Shown here piece after piece: positions 1 to 7,495 of a stretch of 21,023 nucleotides of DNA (its first letter is position 1; each line of letters opens with the position of its first letter). Origin of the DNA: Comamonadaceae bacterium UBA2334. Lineage in GTDB: Bacteria; Pseudomonadota; Gammaproteobacteria; Burkholderiales; Burkholderiaceae_C. The translations under genes were made by a program, and so were the position numbers. Where the stretch lies: positions 1-21,023 of the forward strand of contig DDUQ01000063.1 of the NCBI GenBank assembly GCA_002344885.1, in the 5' to 3' direction. A model generated the notes under the pieces. That model did not search any database. It worked only from the letters and a program-made list of their open reading frames with translations, and was not told the origin of the DNA.

Positions 1-1065
1 GACCGTGGCTACCTGAGCCCCTACTTCATCAACAACCCCGAAAAGCAAGCCGCTCTGCTGGACAACCCCTTCGTGCTGCTGTTCGACAAGAAGATCAGCA
101 ACATCCGCGACCTGCTGCCCACGCTGGAGCAAGTGGCCAAGGCCGGCCGTCCGCTGCTGATCATTGCCGAAGACGTCGAAGGCGAAGCCCTGGCGACTCT
201 GGTGGTCAACACCATCCGCGGTATCCTGAAGGTCGTGGCTGTGAAGGCCCCTGGCTTCGGCGACCGCCGCAAGGCCATGCTGGAAGACATCGCCATCCTG
301 ACCGGCGGCAAGGTCATCGCTGAAGAAGTGGGACTGACACTGGAAAAAGTGACCCTGGCCGATCTGGGTTCCGCCAAGCGCATCGAAGTGGGCAAGGAAA
401 ACACCATCATCATCGACGGTGCAGGCGCTGCCGCTGACATCGAAGCCCGCGTCAAGCAAATCCGCGTGCAGATCGAAGAAGCCACGTCCGACTACGACCG
501 TGAAAAGCTGCAAGAGCGCGTGGCCAAGCTGGCCGGCGGTGTGGCCGTGATCAAGGTGGGCGCTGCCACCGAAGTCGAGATGAAGGAAAAGAAAGCCCGC
601 GTGGAAGACGCCCTGCACGCCACCCGCGCTGCTGTGGAAGAAGGCATTGTGGCTGGTGGTGGCGTGGCCCTGCTGCGCGCCAAGCAAGCCGCTGGCGAAA
701 TCAAGGGTGCCAACTCTGACCAGGACCATGGCATTGCCCTGGTACTGAAGGCCATTGAAGCTCCCCTGCGCGAGATTGTGTACAACGCCGGTGGCGAAGC
801 CTCTGTGGTGGTGAATGCTGTGTTGGCCGGCAAGGGCAACTACGGCTTCAACGCCGCCAACGACACCTACGGCGACATGATCGAAATGGGCATTCTGGAC
901 CCCACCAAGGTGACCCGCACTGCCTTGCAGAACGCCGCTTCCGTGGCCAGCCTGATGCTGACCACCGAGTGTATGGTTGCCGAAGCCCCCAAGGCTGAAG
1001 CCGCTGCTGGCGGTGGCATGCCTGACATGGGTGGCATGGGCGGCATGGGCGGCATGGGCATGTAA
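1..1065 (+). CDS. groEL: Chaperonin GroEL, C-terminal part (5' end outside window)
   Basis: This is the large subunit of the cytosolic ATP-dependent chaperonin, which folds proteins inside a double heptameric ring with GroES. The reading frame is open from the first base and begins DRGYLSPYFINNPEKQA, which corresponds to about residue 195 of a roughly 547-residue GroEL. The equatorial N-terminal third is therefore missing. The apical segment (LLPTLEQVAKAGRPLLIIAEDVEGEAL), the KAPGFGDRRKAML segment and the returning intermediate/equatorial domain (GGGVALLRA, GDMIEMGILDPTKVTR) are all present. It ends in the typical Gly-Met tail (GGMPDMGGMGGMGGMGM) before TAA. An internal ATG at 73 is not the start. 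groES is expected just upstream, outside the window. A strong intrinsic terminator follows at 1228-1267. Confidence 0.98.
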   Translation, partial: DRGYLSPYFINNPEKQAALLDNPFVLLFDKKISNIRDLLPTLEQVAKAGRPLLIIAEDVEGEALATLVVNTIRGILKVVAVKAPGFGDRRKAMLEDIAILTGGKVIAEEVGLTLEKVTLADLGSAKRIEVGKENTIIIDGAGAAADIEARVKQIRVQIEEATSDYDREKLQERVAKLAGGVAVIKVGAATEVEMKEKKARVEDALHATRAAVEEGIVAGGGVALLRAKQAAGEIKGANSDQDHGIALVLKAIEAPLREIVYNAGGEASVVVNAVLAGKGNYGFNAANDTYGDMIEMGILDPTKVTRTALQNAASVASLMLTTECMVAEAPKAEAAAGGGMPDMGGMGGMGGMGM

Positions 1066-1112
1066 TGTGCTCCTTGCCTGGAGTTCCAGGCCGCTGTTGC
1101 AAGGGTTTGCCC

Positions 1113-1140
1113 TCCGAAGTCGTCTGACGGCGACTTCGGA
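1113..1140 (+). repeat. 10-bp perfect stem-loop downstream of groEL
   Basis: TCCGAAGTCG (1113-1122) pairs perfectly with CGACTTCGGA (1131-1140) around an 8-nt loop. There is no T-run after it, so it is not an intrinsic terminator alone. It lies about 50 nt after the groEL stop and could protect the 3' end of the mRNA. Confidence 0.6.
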
Positions 1141-1227
1141 CACCGCGCTGCTACTGTCTTCACCCTTGCGCCTAGGCCTGAAACCCCATGCTACGTCGGG
1201 CCGCACCCTTTTGTCCCGGTGTATCCC

Positions 1228-1267
1228 AACAAAAAACCCGCTGAAGCGATTCAGCGGGTTTTTTGTT
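1228..1267 (+). terminator. groEL: Rho-independent terminator of groEL
   Basis: AACAAAAAACCCGCTGAA (1228-1245) is an exact inverse complement of 1250-1267, with a GCGA tetraloop. The right arm contains six T's after CAGCGGG. The arms are also A-rich on the left, so the structure could work on both strands. Confidence 0.93.
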
Positions 1268-1376
1268 GCACATTCGGCTACCGTGGCTCTCTCCAGACTC
1301 AGGGTTAGCACTGTATCCAAGCGCTTGATCAGGGTTTTCAATGGTGGCATTGCCACGCCACCCGGAGCGCCTTGAC

Positions 1377-2624
1377 ATGTACACCCAATTGATGGATCAC
1401 CCGATCTCGTGCGACGGCTCCGTCACCGGAGGCAAGGTTTATATGCAGGGCATCGAGGTGCTGCATGAACATCAAGAACTTCCTGGTTATGCCCGGCGTG
1501 CCGCAGCCGGCCGCCTGGCACATTGGCTGCAAGGTCACGGACTTGACCTGATGTGGCTGGAAACGATCCCCACAGCGACGGGCTGGCACTTCCGCCTGAC
1601 GGACAAAGCCCGACAACAACTCACACCCGACTGTGACACCTTGTCCCTGCACGAACGGTTGGGCAGGCAGCGGTGGACACCCGAACTTGAAATCGTCATC
1701 GCGCTGTTGGCCACGCCAGTCAAGCTGACATTTCCAACTTTCGACGAATTGTGTGCACACGTCGATGTGCGCAAAAACATCTGTCTGTCTGGCAGCCGCA
1801 CCACCCTGGCTTTTGCCACAGCGACGGCTGAACGACCGGCCGAGTACTGGTCTTACGCGGAAGAAACCGGTTTCACCCTCAAGCCCTGCGTCAGCCTGAT
1901 CGACGCGCTGATCATGGCCACCCAACCTGCGGCTTCTGGCGGGGTTTATTCGTTTTCGTGTTACCGGGCCACCGAATACGTGATGCTGCTGGGTATCGCC
2001 CAGACTCTCCAGGCCTTTCACCCAGAACTGTTGTCTCAACTCGAGAGTCAGTGGCGCACACAGGCCATCGCATCCGGCCGCTTCCACGACACGTTTCTGA
2101 CGGAAATCGGCAGCCTGGATCAACCCCTGCCCATGCCGTACTACGTGCCGGGTGACCGCGTCTGGTTCCGCAACCCTGACGAGGCTTCGTCTGACGTCGT
2201 CGGGTTTGAAGGCTCGTGGGTCGTTTATCTGGGGCAAGGTCGATTCACCGATTTCTGGCGTCCCGGCTCGGTTTACAGCATGGCCGACAAATGCCTGGAA
2301 ATTTACTTCTGGCGCCACGCCATTGCCCACGACGCAGATGGCGAAGCCTACATCGACGAAGAAAAGGTATGGGCCAATATGGCACAGCTTGAGGCCGACG
2401 CCACAGCGGGCGCGGCACGCAAGACGGAGATACTGACGCGCATGATGCGTTACCGGGACGGTCGCGGCGTGTACGCGGACGGTGGATGCATCGACGCCAC
2501 CCGCGAACACCCGCGCTGCCTGTGTCCCGGAACGTACACATTGGACCTACCGCAAACAAACAGAAGTATGACCGCCCCGGCGGCCCCGAACCGTTTTAAC
2601 GGCATCACAACAGCGCCAGCCTAA
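1377..2624 (+). CDS. Tgl-like (Bacillus spore-coat transglutaminase family) protein
   Basis: Predicted 415-residue protein. The middle (about residues 102-300) aligns by eye over its length with Bacillus subtilis Tgl, recalled from memory, an enzyme that cross-links Gln and Lys side chains. Shared blocks are TPVKLTFPTFDEL with R-NI, AEYWSYAEETGF-LK, the nucleophile block VYSFSC, and GDRVWFRNPD followed by G--VV-LG. Cys195 (TGT at 1959-1961) matches catalytic Cys116. The other Tgl active-site residues are not conserved: Glu115 is Ser194, Glu187 falls on Ser280 (Glu278 is close by), and His200 falls near Asp292. About 100 extra N-terminal residues and a C-terminal tail with a CxC motif have no Tgl counterpart. 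No signal peptide is seen. The start at 1377 is preferred because GGAG lies 9 nt upstream; an ATG at 1341 would add 12 residues. It follows the groEL terminator and converges on tal. The fold assignment is fairly secure; the activity is not. Confidence 0.75.
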   Translation: MYTQLMDHPISCDGSVTGGKVYMQGIEVLHEHQELPGYARRAAAGRLAHWLQGHGLDLMWLETIPTATGWHFRLTDKARQQLTPDCDTLSLHERLGRQRWTPELEIVIALLATPVKLTFPTFDELCAHVDVRKNICLSGSRTTLAFATATAERPAEYWSYAEETGFTLKPCVSLIDALIMATQPAASGGVYSFSCYRATEYVMLLGIAQTLQAFHPELLSQLESQWRTQAIASGRFHDTFLTEIGSLDQPLPMPYYVPGDRVWFRNPDEASSDVVGFEGSWVVYLGQGRFTDFWRPGSVYSMADKCLEIYFWRHAIAHDADGEAYIDEEKVWANMAQLEADATAGAARKTEILTRMMRYRDGRGVYADGGCIDATREHPRCLCPGTYTLDLPQTNRSMTAPAAPNRFNGITTAPA

Positions 2625-2646
2625 ACACGTGCGACGGCGCTGGTTG

Positions 2647-3591
2647 TCAGGCTCGCATCAATGCTTCGAGTTTGAAAGTATCGACCGCAAACGCCCGGAT
2701 GCCTTCGGCCAACTTCTCGGTAGCCATGGCATCTTCATTCAGCGCGTAGCGGAATCCAGCCTCATCGTGCTGCACAAACGGAATGTCCATGGTTCTTGCT
2801 GCGTCAGCATTCAGCGCCTGCGCCAGCGGCGCATCTGCAGCGGCCAATTGGGCCAGCAGTTCGGGGGCAATGGTCAGCAGGTCGCAACCGGCCAGCGCCG
2901 TGATCTGGCCCACGTTGCGAAAGCTCGCACCCATCACCTCGGTCGCAATCCCGTACTTCTTGTAATAGTTGTAGATGTTGCGCACCGACTGCACACCGGG
3001 GTCATTTGCACCGGCCTTTGCAGCTTCATCCCAACCCGTGCCAGCCTGTTTCTTGTACCAGTCGTAAATTCGCCCCACGAAAGGTGAAATCAGTTGAACC
3101 TTGGCCTGCCCGCAGGCCACTGCCTGCGCGAAGCTGAAGAGCAACGTCAGGTTGGTGTGGATGCCCTGTCGCTCCAGCTGTGCAGCCGCCTGGATGCCCT
3201 CCCAGGTTGCAGCAATCTTGATCAGCACACGGTCAATGTGCACGCCCTCGGCCTGGTAGAGCTCGATGATGCGCTGCGCCCGCGTGACGGTGGCCGATGT
3301 GTCAAAGCTCAGCCGCGCATCCACTTCTGTAGAAACCCGGCCGGGGATGTGCGTCAGGATTTCGCAACCGAAGCGCACCAGCAGCCGGTCCATCACCTCG
3401 CCCAGGTCGCGATCGCCAAACTTTGCCAGTGTCTGTGTCAGCAGGGGCGCGTACTCAGGCTTTTGCACCGCCTTGAGAATGAGCGACGGGTTGGTGGTGG
3501 CATCACGCGGCTTGTACTGCGCGATCTGCAGGAAGTCGCCGGTATCGGCCACCACGGTGGTGAATTGTTTGAGCGCGTCGAGCTGGTTCAT
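2647..3591 (-). CDS. tal: Transaldolase (TalB type)
   Basis: Cytosolic pentose-phosphate enzyme that moves a dihydroxyacetone unit from sedoheptulose 7-phosphate to glyceraldehyde 3-phosphate through a Schiff base. The 314-residue product is close to the usual 317. Active-site residues are readable: Asp16 (VVADTGDF), Glu89 (GRVSTEVDAR), Schiff-base Lys125 (RVLIKIAATWEG) and Thr149 (TNLTLLFSF). Spacing between Glu89, Lys125 and Thr149 is the same as between Glu96, Lys132 and Thr156 of E. coli TalB. DATTNPSLI and PFVGRIYDWYKK are further family signatures. It is divergent from the HexR-type regulator with only 41 nt between start codons, which suggests that regulator controls it. It converges on the Tgl-like gene. 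Confidence 0.96.
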   Translation of the reverse strand: MNQLDALKQFTTVVADTGDFLQIAQYKPRDATTNPSLILKAVQKPEYAPLLTQTLAKFGDRDLGEVMDRLLVRFGCEILTHIPGRVSTEVDARLSFDTSATVTRAQRIIELYQAEGVHIDRVLIKIAATWEGIQAAAQLERQGIHTNLTLLFSFAQAVACGQAKVQLISPFVGRIYDWYKKQAGTGWDEAAKAGANDPGVQSVRNIYNYYKKYGIATEVMGASFRNVGQITALAGCDLLTIAPELLAQLAAADAPLAQALNADAARTMDIPFVQHDEAGFRYALNEDAMATEKLAEGIRAFAVDTFKLEALMRA

Positions 3592-3632
3592 ACGTTTATT
3601 ATCCGAGGTAACCTTGTTTCATTCTTTCACCC
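3592..3632. promoter_or_regulatory. Divergent tal/hexR control region
   Basis: Only 41 nt separate the two divergent start codons, so promoters and operators must overlap each other or the coding ends. A short odd-centred palindrome AGGT-A-ACCT is present. It does not resemble the gammaproteobacterial HexR box (TGTAATTAAATTACA) and is not claimed as an operator. Confidence 0.4.
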
Positions 3633-4496
3633 ATGATGGTTACACCCATGCTCGACCGCATCAAGGCATCGCTGCCGTCGCTTGCACCGGCCGAGCAACG
3701 CGTGGGCAAACTGGTGCTGCTGGACCCGCGCACGTTCGCCAGCCTGCCCGTGACCGAACTGGCACTGCGCGCGCATGTCAGCAAACCGACAGTGGTGCGC
3801 TTTTGCCGCAGCATGGGTTACGACGGCCTGAGTGACTTCAAACTCAAGCTGGCGGGCACCGTCAGCGAAGGCGTGCCTTTCATCCACCGCAGTGTGGATG
3901 TGGATGACAAGGTGAGCGATGTACTGGTCAAGGTCATTGACAACACGGTGGCAGCCTTCCTGAAGTACCGCAACGATGCATCCACACATGCCATCGACAA
4001 GGCAGTGGACGCCATCGTCAAGGCGCACACCGAGAACCGCCGCATCGAGTTCCATGGGGCGGGCAACTCGGGCATCGTCGCACAGGATGCACAGCACAAG
4101 TTCTTTCGGCTGGGGTTGAACTGCATTGCCTACAGTGATGGCCACATGCAGGTCATGAGCGCGTCTCTGCTCAGGCCTGGGGATTGTCTCGTGGTCATCT
4201 CGAACTCAGGTCGCACGCGTGACCTGATGGACGCAACCGACATCGCACGCAAACACGGTGCAACCACCATCGTCATCACTGTCAGCGGTTCACCACTGGC
4301 TGCAGCCGGGCACATCCACCTGGCAGCTGACCACCCGGAAGGCTATGACCGCTACAGCCCCATGACCTCGCGGCTGATGCACCTGATGGTCATCGACATC
4401 CTGGCCACTTGCGTCGCACTGCGCATCGGCGGGGACGAATTGCAGCCCCTGCTCAAGGAAATGAAAAACAACCTGCGCAGCAAGCGGTACGCCTGA
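3633..4496 (+). CDS. hexR: RpiR/HexR-family transcriptional regulator (HTH + SIS)
   Basis: The 287-residue protein has an N-terminal helix-turn-helix of the RpiR type (LPVTELALRAHVSKPTVVRFCRSMGYDGLSDFKLKLA, roughly residues 38-75, shown only to locate the motif) and a C-terminal SIS sugar-phosphate isomerase domain (HGAGNSGIVAQDAQHKFFRLG, VVISNSGRTRDLM). It aligns throughout with E. coli HexR, including ending in a LRSKRYA-like tail. HexR proteins sense 2-keto-3-deoxy-6-phosphogluconate and control central sugar metabolism. The divergent tal neighbour fits that role. Start choice is uncertain: ATG-ATG at 3633 has no good Shine-Dalgarno, and an ATG at 3648 (MLDRIKAS) matches the usual family N-terminus better. 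It converges on the dppF-like gene with a 9-nt gap. Confidence 0.88.
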   Translation: MMVTPMLDRIKASLPSLAPAEQRVGKLVLLDPRTFASLPVTELALRAHVSKPTVVRFCRSMGYDGLSDFKLKLAGTVSEGVPFIHRSVDVDDKVSDVLVKVIDNTVAAFLKYRNDASTHAIDKAVDAIVKAHTENRRIEFHGAGNSGIVAQDAQHKFFRLGLNCIAYSDGHMQVMSASLLRPGDCLVVISNSGRTRDLMDATDIARKHGATTIVITVSGSPLAAAGHIHLAADHPEGYDRYSPMTSRLMHLMVIDILATCVALRIGGDELQPLLKEMKNNLRSKRYA

Positions 4497-4505
4497 ACGC
4501 TATTT

Positions 4506-5603
4506 TTATATACGTCCTTCCTGCACCGCGTGGCAGGCAATACGGATGCCTTGCCACTCAGAGAGCGCAGGGCGTTCAGTGCGACAACGGTCATTCACGT
4601 GCGGACAGCGTGGGTTGAAAGCACAACCCGGTGGGGGGTTGAGCGGGTTGGGCACCTCACCTTGCACAGGTGTGCGTGAGCGGCCGGTTTGCCGCATGTC
4701 AGGGATCGCGTCCAGCAGCATGCGGGTGTAGGGGTGGCGCGGGTGTTCAAACAGTGTTTTCTTCGGCGCCAGTTCCACGAGGCGACCCAGGTACATCACA
4801 CCGACCGTGTCGGAGACGTGCCGCACCACCGCCAGGTTGTGGCTGATGAACAGATAGGTCAGCCCACGCTGCTTCTGCAGGTCCTTCATGATGTTGAGCA
4901 CCTGTGCCTGCACGCTCACATCCAGCGCAGAGGTCGGCTCGTCACACACCAGAAATTCCGGCTCGGTGGCCAAGGCCCGCGCAATGGAAATGCGCTGCCG
5001 CTGCCCCCCGGAGAACTGGTGTGGGTACTTCAACATGTCCAGCGGCGCCAGGCCCACAGACTTCAGCAACTCGCCGACCTTAACCTTCAGGTCGGCCGAG
5101 GCAGACACGATGCCGTGTTCCAGCAGTGGCTCGCCGACAATGTGCTCCACCGTCCAGCGCGGATTGAGGCTGGCGTAGGGGTCCTGGAAAATCATCTGGA
5201 TGCGCCGTCGCAGGTGGTGCCCCTGAGGGGTCTTGAACACGGCGTGTGCATCCTGTCCGTCGAACTCGAACTCACCACGGGTGGGCGCATACAACCCCAC
5301 CAGCAAACGGGCTACCGTGCTCTTGCCGCAACCCGACTCACCCACCAATGCCAAGGTCGTGCCGCGTGCAATGTCAAAACTCACCCCATCGACCGCACGC
5401 AGCAATTGGCGAGGCTTGCCCTCCAGCACACGGTTGAGCCAAGGAGCCGACACATCGAAGGTACGGGCCAGGTCGGTGGCGCGTACCAGAGGCTTGTCGC
5501 CTGTCAACGGCCCAGCTGCTGGCAGAGCCGCGGCATTGTTTACTACATCATTCATAGCTTGAATATCAATCTTTGAAGGCGCTTCACCGCTTTTTTCATT
5601 CAT
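4506..5603 (-). CDS. dppF: Peptide ABC transporter ATP-binding protein (DppF/OppF type)
   Basis: One of two ATPases energising a peptide/nickel-type importer at the inner membrane. The 365 residues contain Walker A GESGCGKST (88-96), Q-loop IFQDPYASLNP, signature FSGGQRQR (197-204), Walker B FLVCDEP (Asp221/Glu222) and the H-loop ISHNL. The C-terminal oligopeptide-transporter domain follows, with its cysteine cluster (GCAFNPRCPHVNDRC). About 38 residues precede the ABC domain, longer than usual. A downstream ATG at 5555 is a possible alternative start. The annotated ATG overlaps the stop of the upstream dppD-like gene (ATGA), and there is no Shine-Dalgarno, only an A9 run, so translation is probably coupled. 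It is the last gene of the operon. Peptide as substrate is inferred from family and context. Confidence 0.93.
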   Translation of the reverse strand: MNEKSGEAPSKIDIQAMNDVVNNAAALPAAGPLTGDKPLVRATDLARTFDVSAPWLNRVLEGKPRQLLRAVDGVSFDIARGTTLALVGESGCGKSTVARLLVGLYAPTRGEFEFDGQDAHAVFKTPQGHHLRRRIQMIFQDPYASLNPRWTVEHIVGEPLLEHGIVSASADLKVKVGELLKSVGLAPLDMLKYPHQFSGGQRQRISIARALATEPEFLVCDEPTSALDVSVQAQVLNIMKDLQKQRGLTYLFISHNLAVVRHVSDTVGVMYLGRLVELAPKKTLFEHPRHPYTRMLLDAIPDMRQTGRSRTPVQGEVPNPLNPPPGCAFNPRCPHVNDRCRTERPALSEWQGIRIACHAVQEGRI

Positions 5604-6562
5604 TTTTTTTTATGCAACCAGCAAGCAGCACGCGTGGCGCCGGCCGACACCAGTTCAGGCCGCTCACGGTGACAGCGGTCCATCACCTCGGTACAGCGAG
5701 GGTTATAGGCGCAGCCATTGGGAATGGCATTCAAGCGGGGCATGGCACCGTCGATCTGGTTTAAGCGGTCACGGTCTTGCGTCATGTCAGGGATGCAGGC
5801 CATCAGCCCACGGGTATAGGGGTGTGCGGGTTGGTGGATCACCTCGTGCACGGGCCCGATTTCAGCCACACGACCGGCATACAACACCGCCACACGGTCA
5901 CAGGTCTCGGCGATCACGCCCATGTCGTGGGTGATGAGCATGACCGCTGCCCCACGTTCTTTGCAAATACGCTTCAACAAGCTGATGATCTGCGCCTGAA
6001 TGGACACGTCGAGCGCCGTGGTAGGCTCATCCGCAACAATCAGTTGCGGCTCGGCAGCCAGGGCCAACGCAATGACCACCCTCTGGCGCATACCCCCCGA
6101 GAACTGATGTGGATAGTGGTCAATCCGCTCTTCGGCAGCCGGTATGCCCGTGTCCTTCAACAACTGAATGGCCCGCTGCCTGGCCTCTGCCGGTGTCACC
6201 TTCAAGTGGGTCAGGATGGTTTCGGTCAGTTGCCGGCCAACAGAGTACAGAGGGTTCAGCGACGTGAGCGGGTCCTGGAAGATGGCGCCAATGCGCCGCC
6301 CCCTGATTTTGCGCATCTCATCTGGCGACAGGTTGTCGATCCGACGGCCTTCCAGCTGAATTTCGCCATGAGCTACCTTGCCTGGCGGCTCCAACAAGCC
6401 GATGATGGCCGCACCGGTCAGGGACTTGCCTGCGCCCGACTCCCCCACCACACCCAGAATTTCGCCGGGCGCGATCTCGAACGACACATGGTCCAGCGCT
6501 CGCAGTGTGCCGTGGCGGTTCGTGAACTCGACCACCAGGTCTTTGACTCGTAGCAAACTCAT
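5600..6562 (-). CDS. dppD: Peptide ABC transporter ATP-binding protein (DppD/OppD type)
   Basis: Partner ATPase of the DppF-like protein, 320 residues. It has Walker A GESGAGKS (40-47), IFQDPLTSLNPLYSV, signature FSGGMRQR (154-161), Walker B LIVADEP (Asp178/Glu179), H-loop ITHDMGV, and the C-terminal oligo_HPY cysteine motif (GCAYNPRCTEVMDRC). It starts 4 nt after the stop of the DppC-like permease gene. Its last codons are CAT AAA AAA AAA TGA. The nine-A run (plus-strand T's at 5603-5611) immediately precedes the overlapping dppF start, and a one-base slip there would fuse the two ATPases (see findings). Confidence 0.94.
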   Translation of the reverse strand: MSLLRVKDLVVEFTNRHGTLRALDHVSFEIAPGEILGVVGESGAGKSLTGAAIIGLLEPPGKVAHGEIQLEGRRIDNLSPDEMRKIRGRRIGAIFQDPLTSLNPLYSVGRQLTETILTHLKVTPAEARQRAIQLLKDTGIPAAEERIDHYPHQFSGGMRQRVVIALALAAEPQLIVADEPTTALDVSIQAQIISLLKRICKERGAAVMLITHDMGVIAETCDRVAVLYAGRVAEIGPVHEVIHQPAHPYTRGLMACIPDMTQDRDRLNQIDGAMPRLNAIPNGCAYNPRCTEVMDRCHRERPELVSAGATRAACWLHKKK

Positions 6563-6566
6563 GATT

Positions 6567-7478
6567 TCAGCGCAGTCGGGGGTTCAGTGCGTCGCGCAAC
6601 CAGTCACCCAGCAAGTTAACAGACAGGGCAATGACCACGAGCATCACGCCAGGGAAAATGGTGATCCACCATTCACCCGAGAATAAATAGTCATTGCCCA
6701 CCCGGATGAGTGTGCCCAGTGAAGGTGATGTGGGCGGCGCACCCACTCCCAAAAAGCTCAGCGTGGCTTCCGAAATGATGGCTGTCGCCACCTGGATAGT
6801 GGCCAGCACCAGCACCGGACCCAGCACGTTAGGCAACACATGACGGCGCATGATGCGCGCGCTGGACACACCGGTCACCCGGGCTGCCTGCACGTATTCT
6901 TTGCTGCGCTCGACCATGGTCGAACCGCGCACGGTACGCGCATATTGCACCCAACCAGTGAGCGAAATCGACAGGATCAGCACGCCAAAAGCCAGGGAAT
7001 CATGCGCATTGGGGAACAGCGCGCGGCCCACACCGGCAATCAGCAAGGCCACCAGAATGGCCGGGAACGACAGCATCACATCACACAAACGCATCAGAAA
7101 AGCGTCAAGCCAACCGCCGACAAAACCGGCCAGCAAGCCCAGGGCCACCCCCACGAGCACCGACAAGATCACCGATGCCAGCCCCACCGCCAGCGAAATA
7201 CGGGTGCCATACATCAGTGCCGAAAGGATGTCACGCCCCTGATCGTCGGTCCCCAGAAAGAAGGACGGGTTGCCACCCGCCTGCCAGGCGGGTGGCAACC
7301 GTGCATTGCCCAGTTCGAGCGTCGCGAGGTCAAACGGGTTGTGCGGTGCCACCCAAGGTGCAAACACCGCACAGAACACACACACAAAGGCGAGCAAGGC
7401 TGCCCCCATCGCCACCGGCGAAGACTTGAAGCTGTGCCCCAGATCGCTGTCGAACCATTTGACCAATCGCTTGTACAC
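6567..7478 (-). CDS. dppC: Peptide ABC transporter permease (DppC/OppC type)
   Basis: Inner-membrane permease subunit of 303 residues. It has an N-terminal cytoplasmic stretch and first membrane segment (VAMGAALLAFVCVFCAVFAPWV), then a periplasmic loop leading into the conserved FLGTDDQGRDILSALMYGTR motif. Several more membrane helices follow, with the cytoplasmic EAA loop that contacts the ATPases (EYVQAARVTGVSSARIM-RHVLPN). The start codon is GTG at 7478-7476, preceded by GAGG at 8 nt. It lies 17 nt after the second binding-protein gene and 4 nt before the dppD-like gene. A 33-bp perfect palindrome sits inside the gene at 7268-7300, in the codons for the periplasmic loop. Confidence 0.94.
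   Translation of the reverse strand: MYKRLVKWFDSDLGHSFKSSPVAMGAALLAFVCVFCAVFAPWVAPHNPFDLATLELGNARLPPAWQAGGNPSFFLGTDDQGRDILSALMYGTRISLAVGLASVILSVLVGVALGLLAGFVGGWLDAFLMRLCDVMLSFPAILVALLIAGVGRALFPNAHDSLAFGVLILSISLTGWVQYARTVRGSTMVERSKEYVQAARVTGVSSARIMRRHVLPNVLGPVLVLATIQVATAIISEATLSFLGVGAPPTSPSLGTLIRVGNDYLFSGEWWITIFPGVMLVVIALSVNLLGDWLRDALNPRLR
7268..7300. repeat. 33-bp perfect palindrome within dppC
   Basis: GGTTGCCACCCGCCTG (7268-7283) and 7285-7300 are exact inverse complements around a single central C. It lies wholly inside the permease coding sequence and is read in frame (minus strand) as part of RLPPAWQAGGNP in the first periplasmic loop. Confidence 0.9.
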
Positions 7479-7495
7479 GCTCTAAACCTCTTGTA

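Larger units (their letters stand above)
1066..1376. other. groEL-tgl-like intergenic region
   Basis: This 311-base gap carries no convincing gene. It holds two stem-loops: a 10-bp perfect hairpin at 1113-1140 with no T-tract, and the intrinsic terminator at 1228-1267. The roughly 110 bases between the terminator and the next gene must contain that gene's promoter if it is transcribed on its own, but no clear -35/-10 pair was identified. Confidence 0.6.

Noticed and set aside
73..75. ATG as a groEL start
   Set aside because: GroEL sequence continues upstream in the same frame to the first base of the window; the ATG is an artefact of the edge.
1338..2510. 390-codon open frame on the minus strand, antisense to the Tgl-like gene
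   Set aside because: It has no recognisable motifs, while the plus-strand frame aligns with Tgl and has a Shine-Dalgarno. Long antisense frames are common in GC-rich genes.
2608..2646. Possible bidirectional terminator between the Tgl-like gene and tal (CAACAGCGCC / GGCGCTGGTTG)
   Set aside because: The stem has a bulge, the loop is long, and no T-run follows on either strand.
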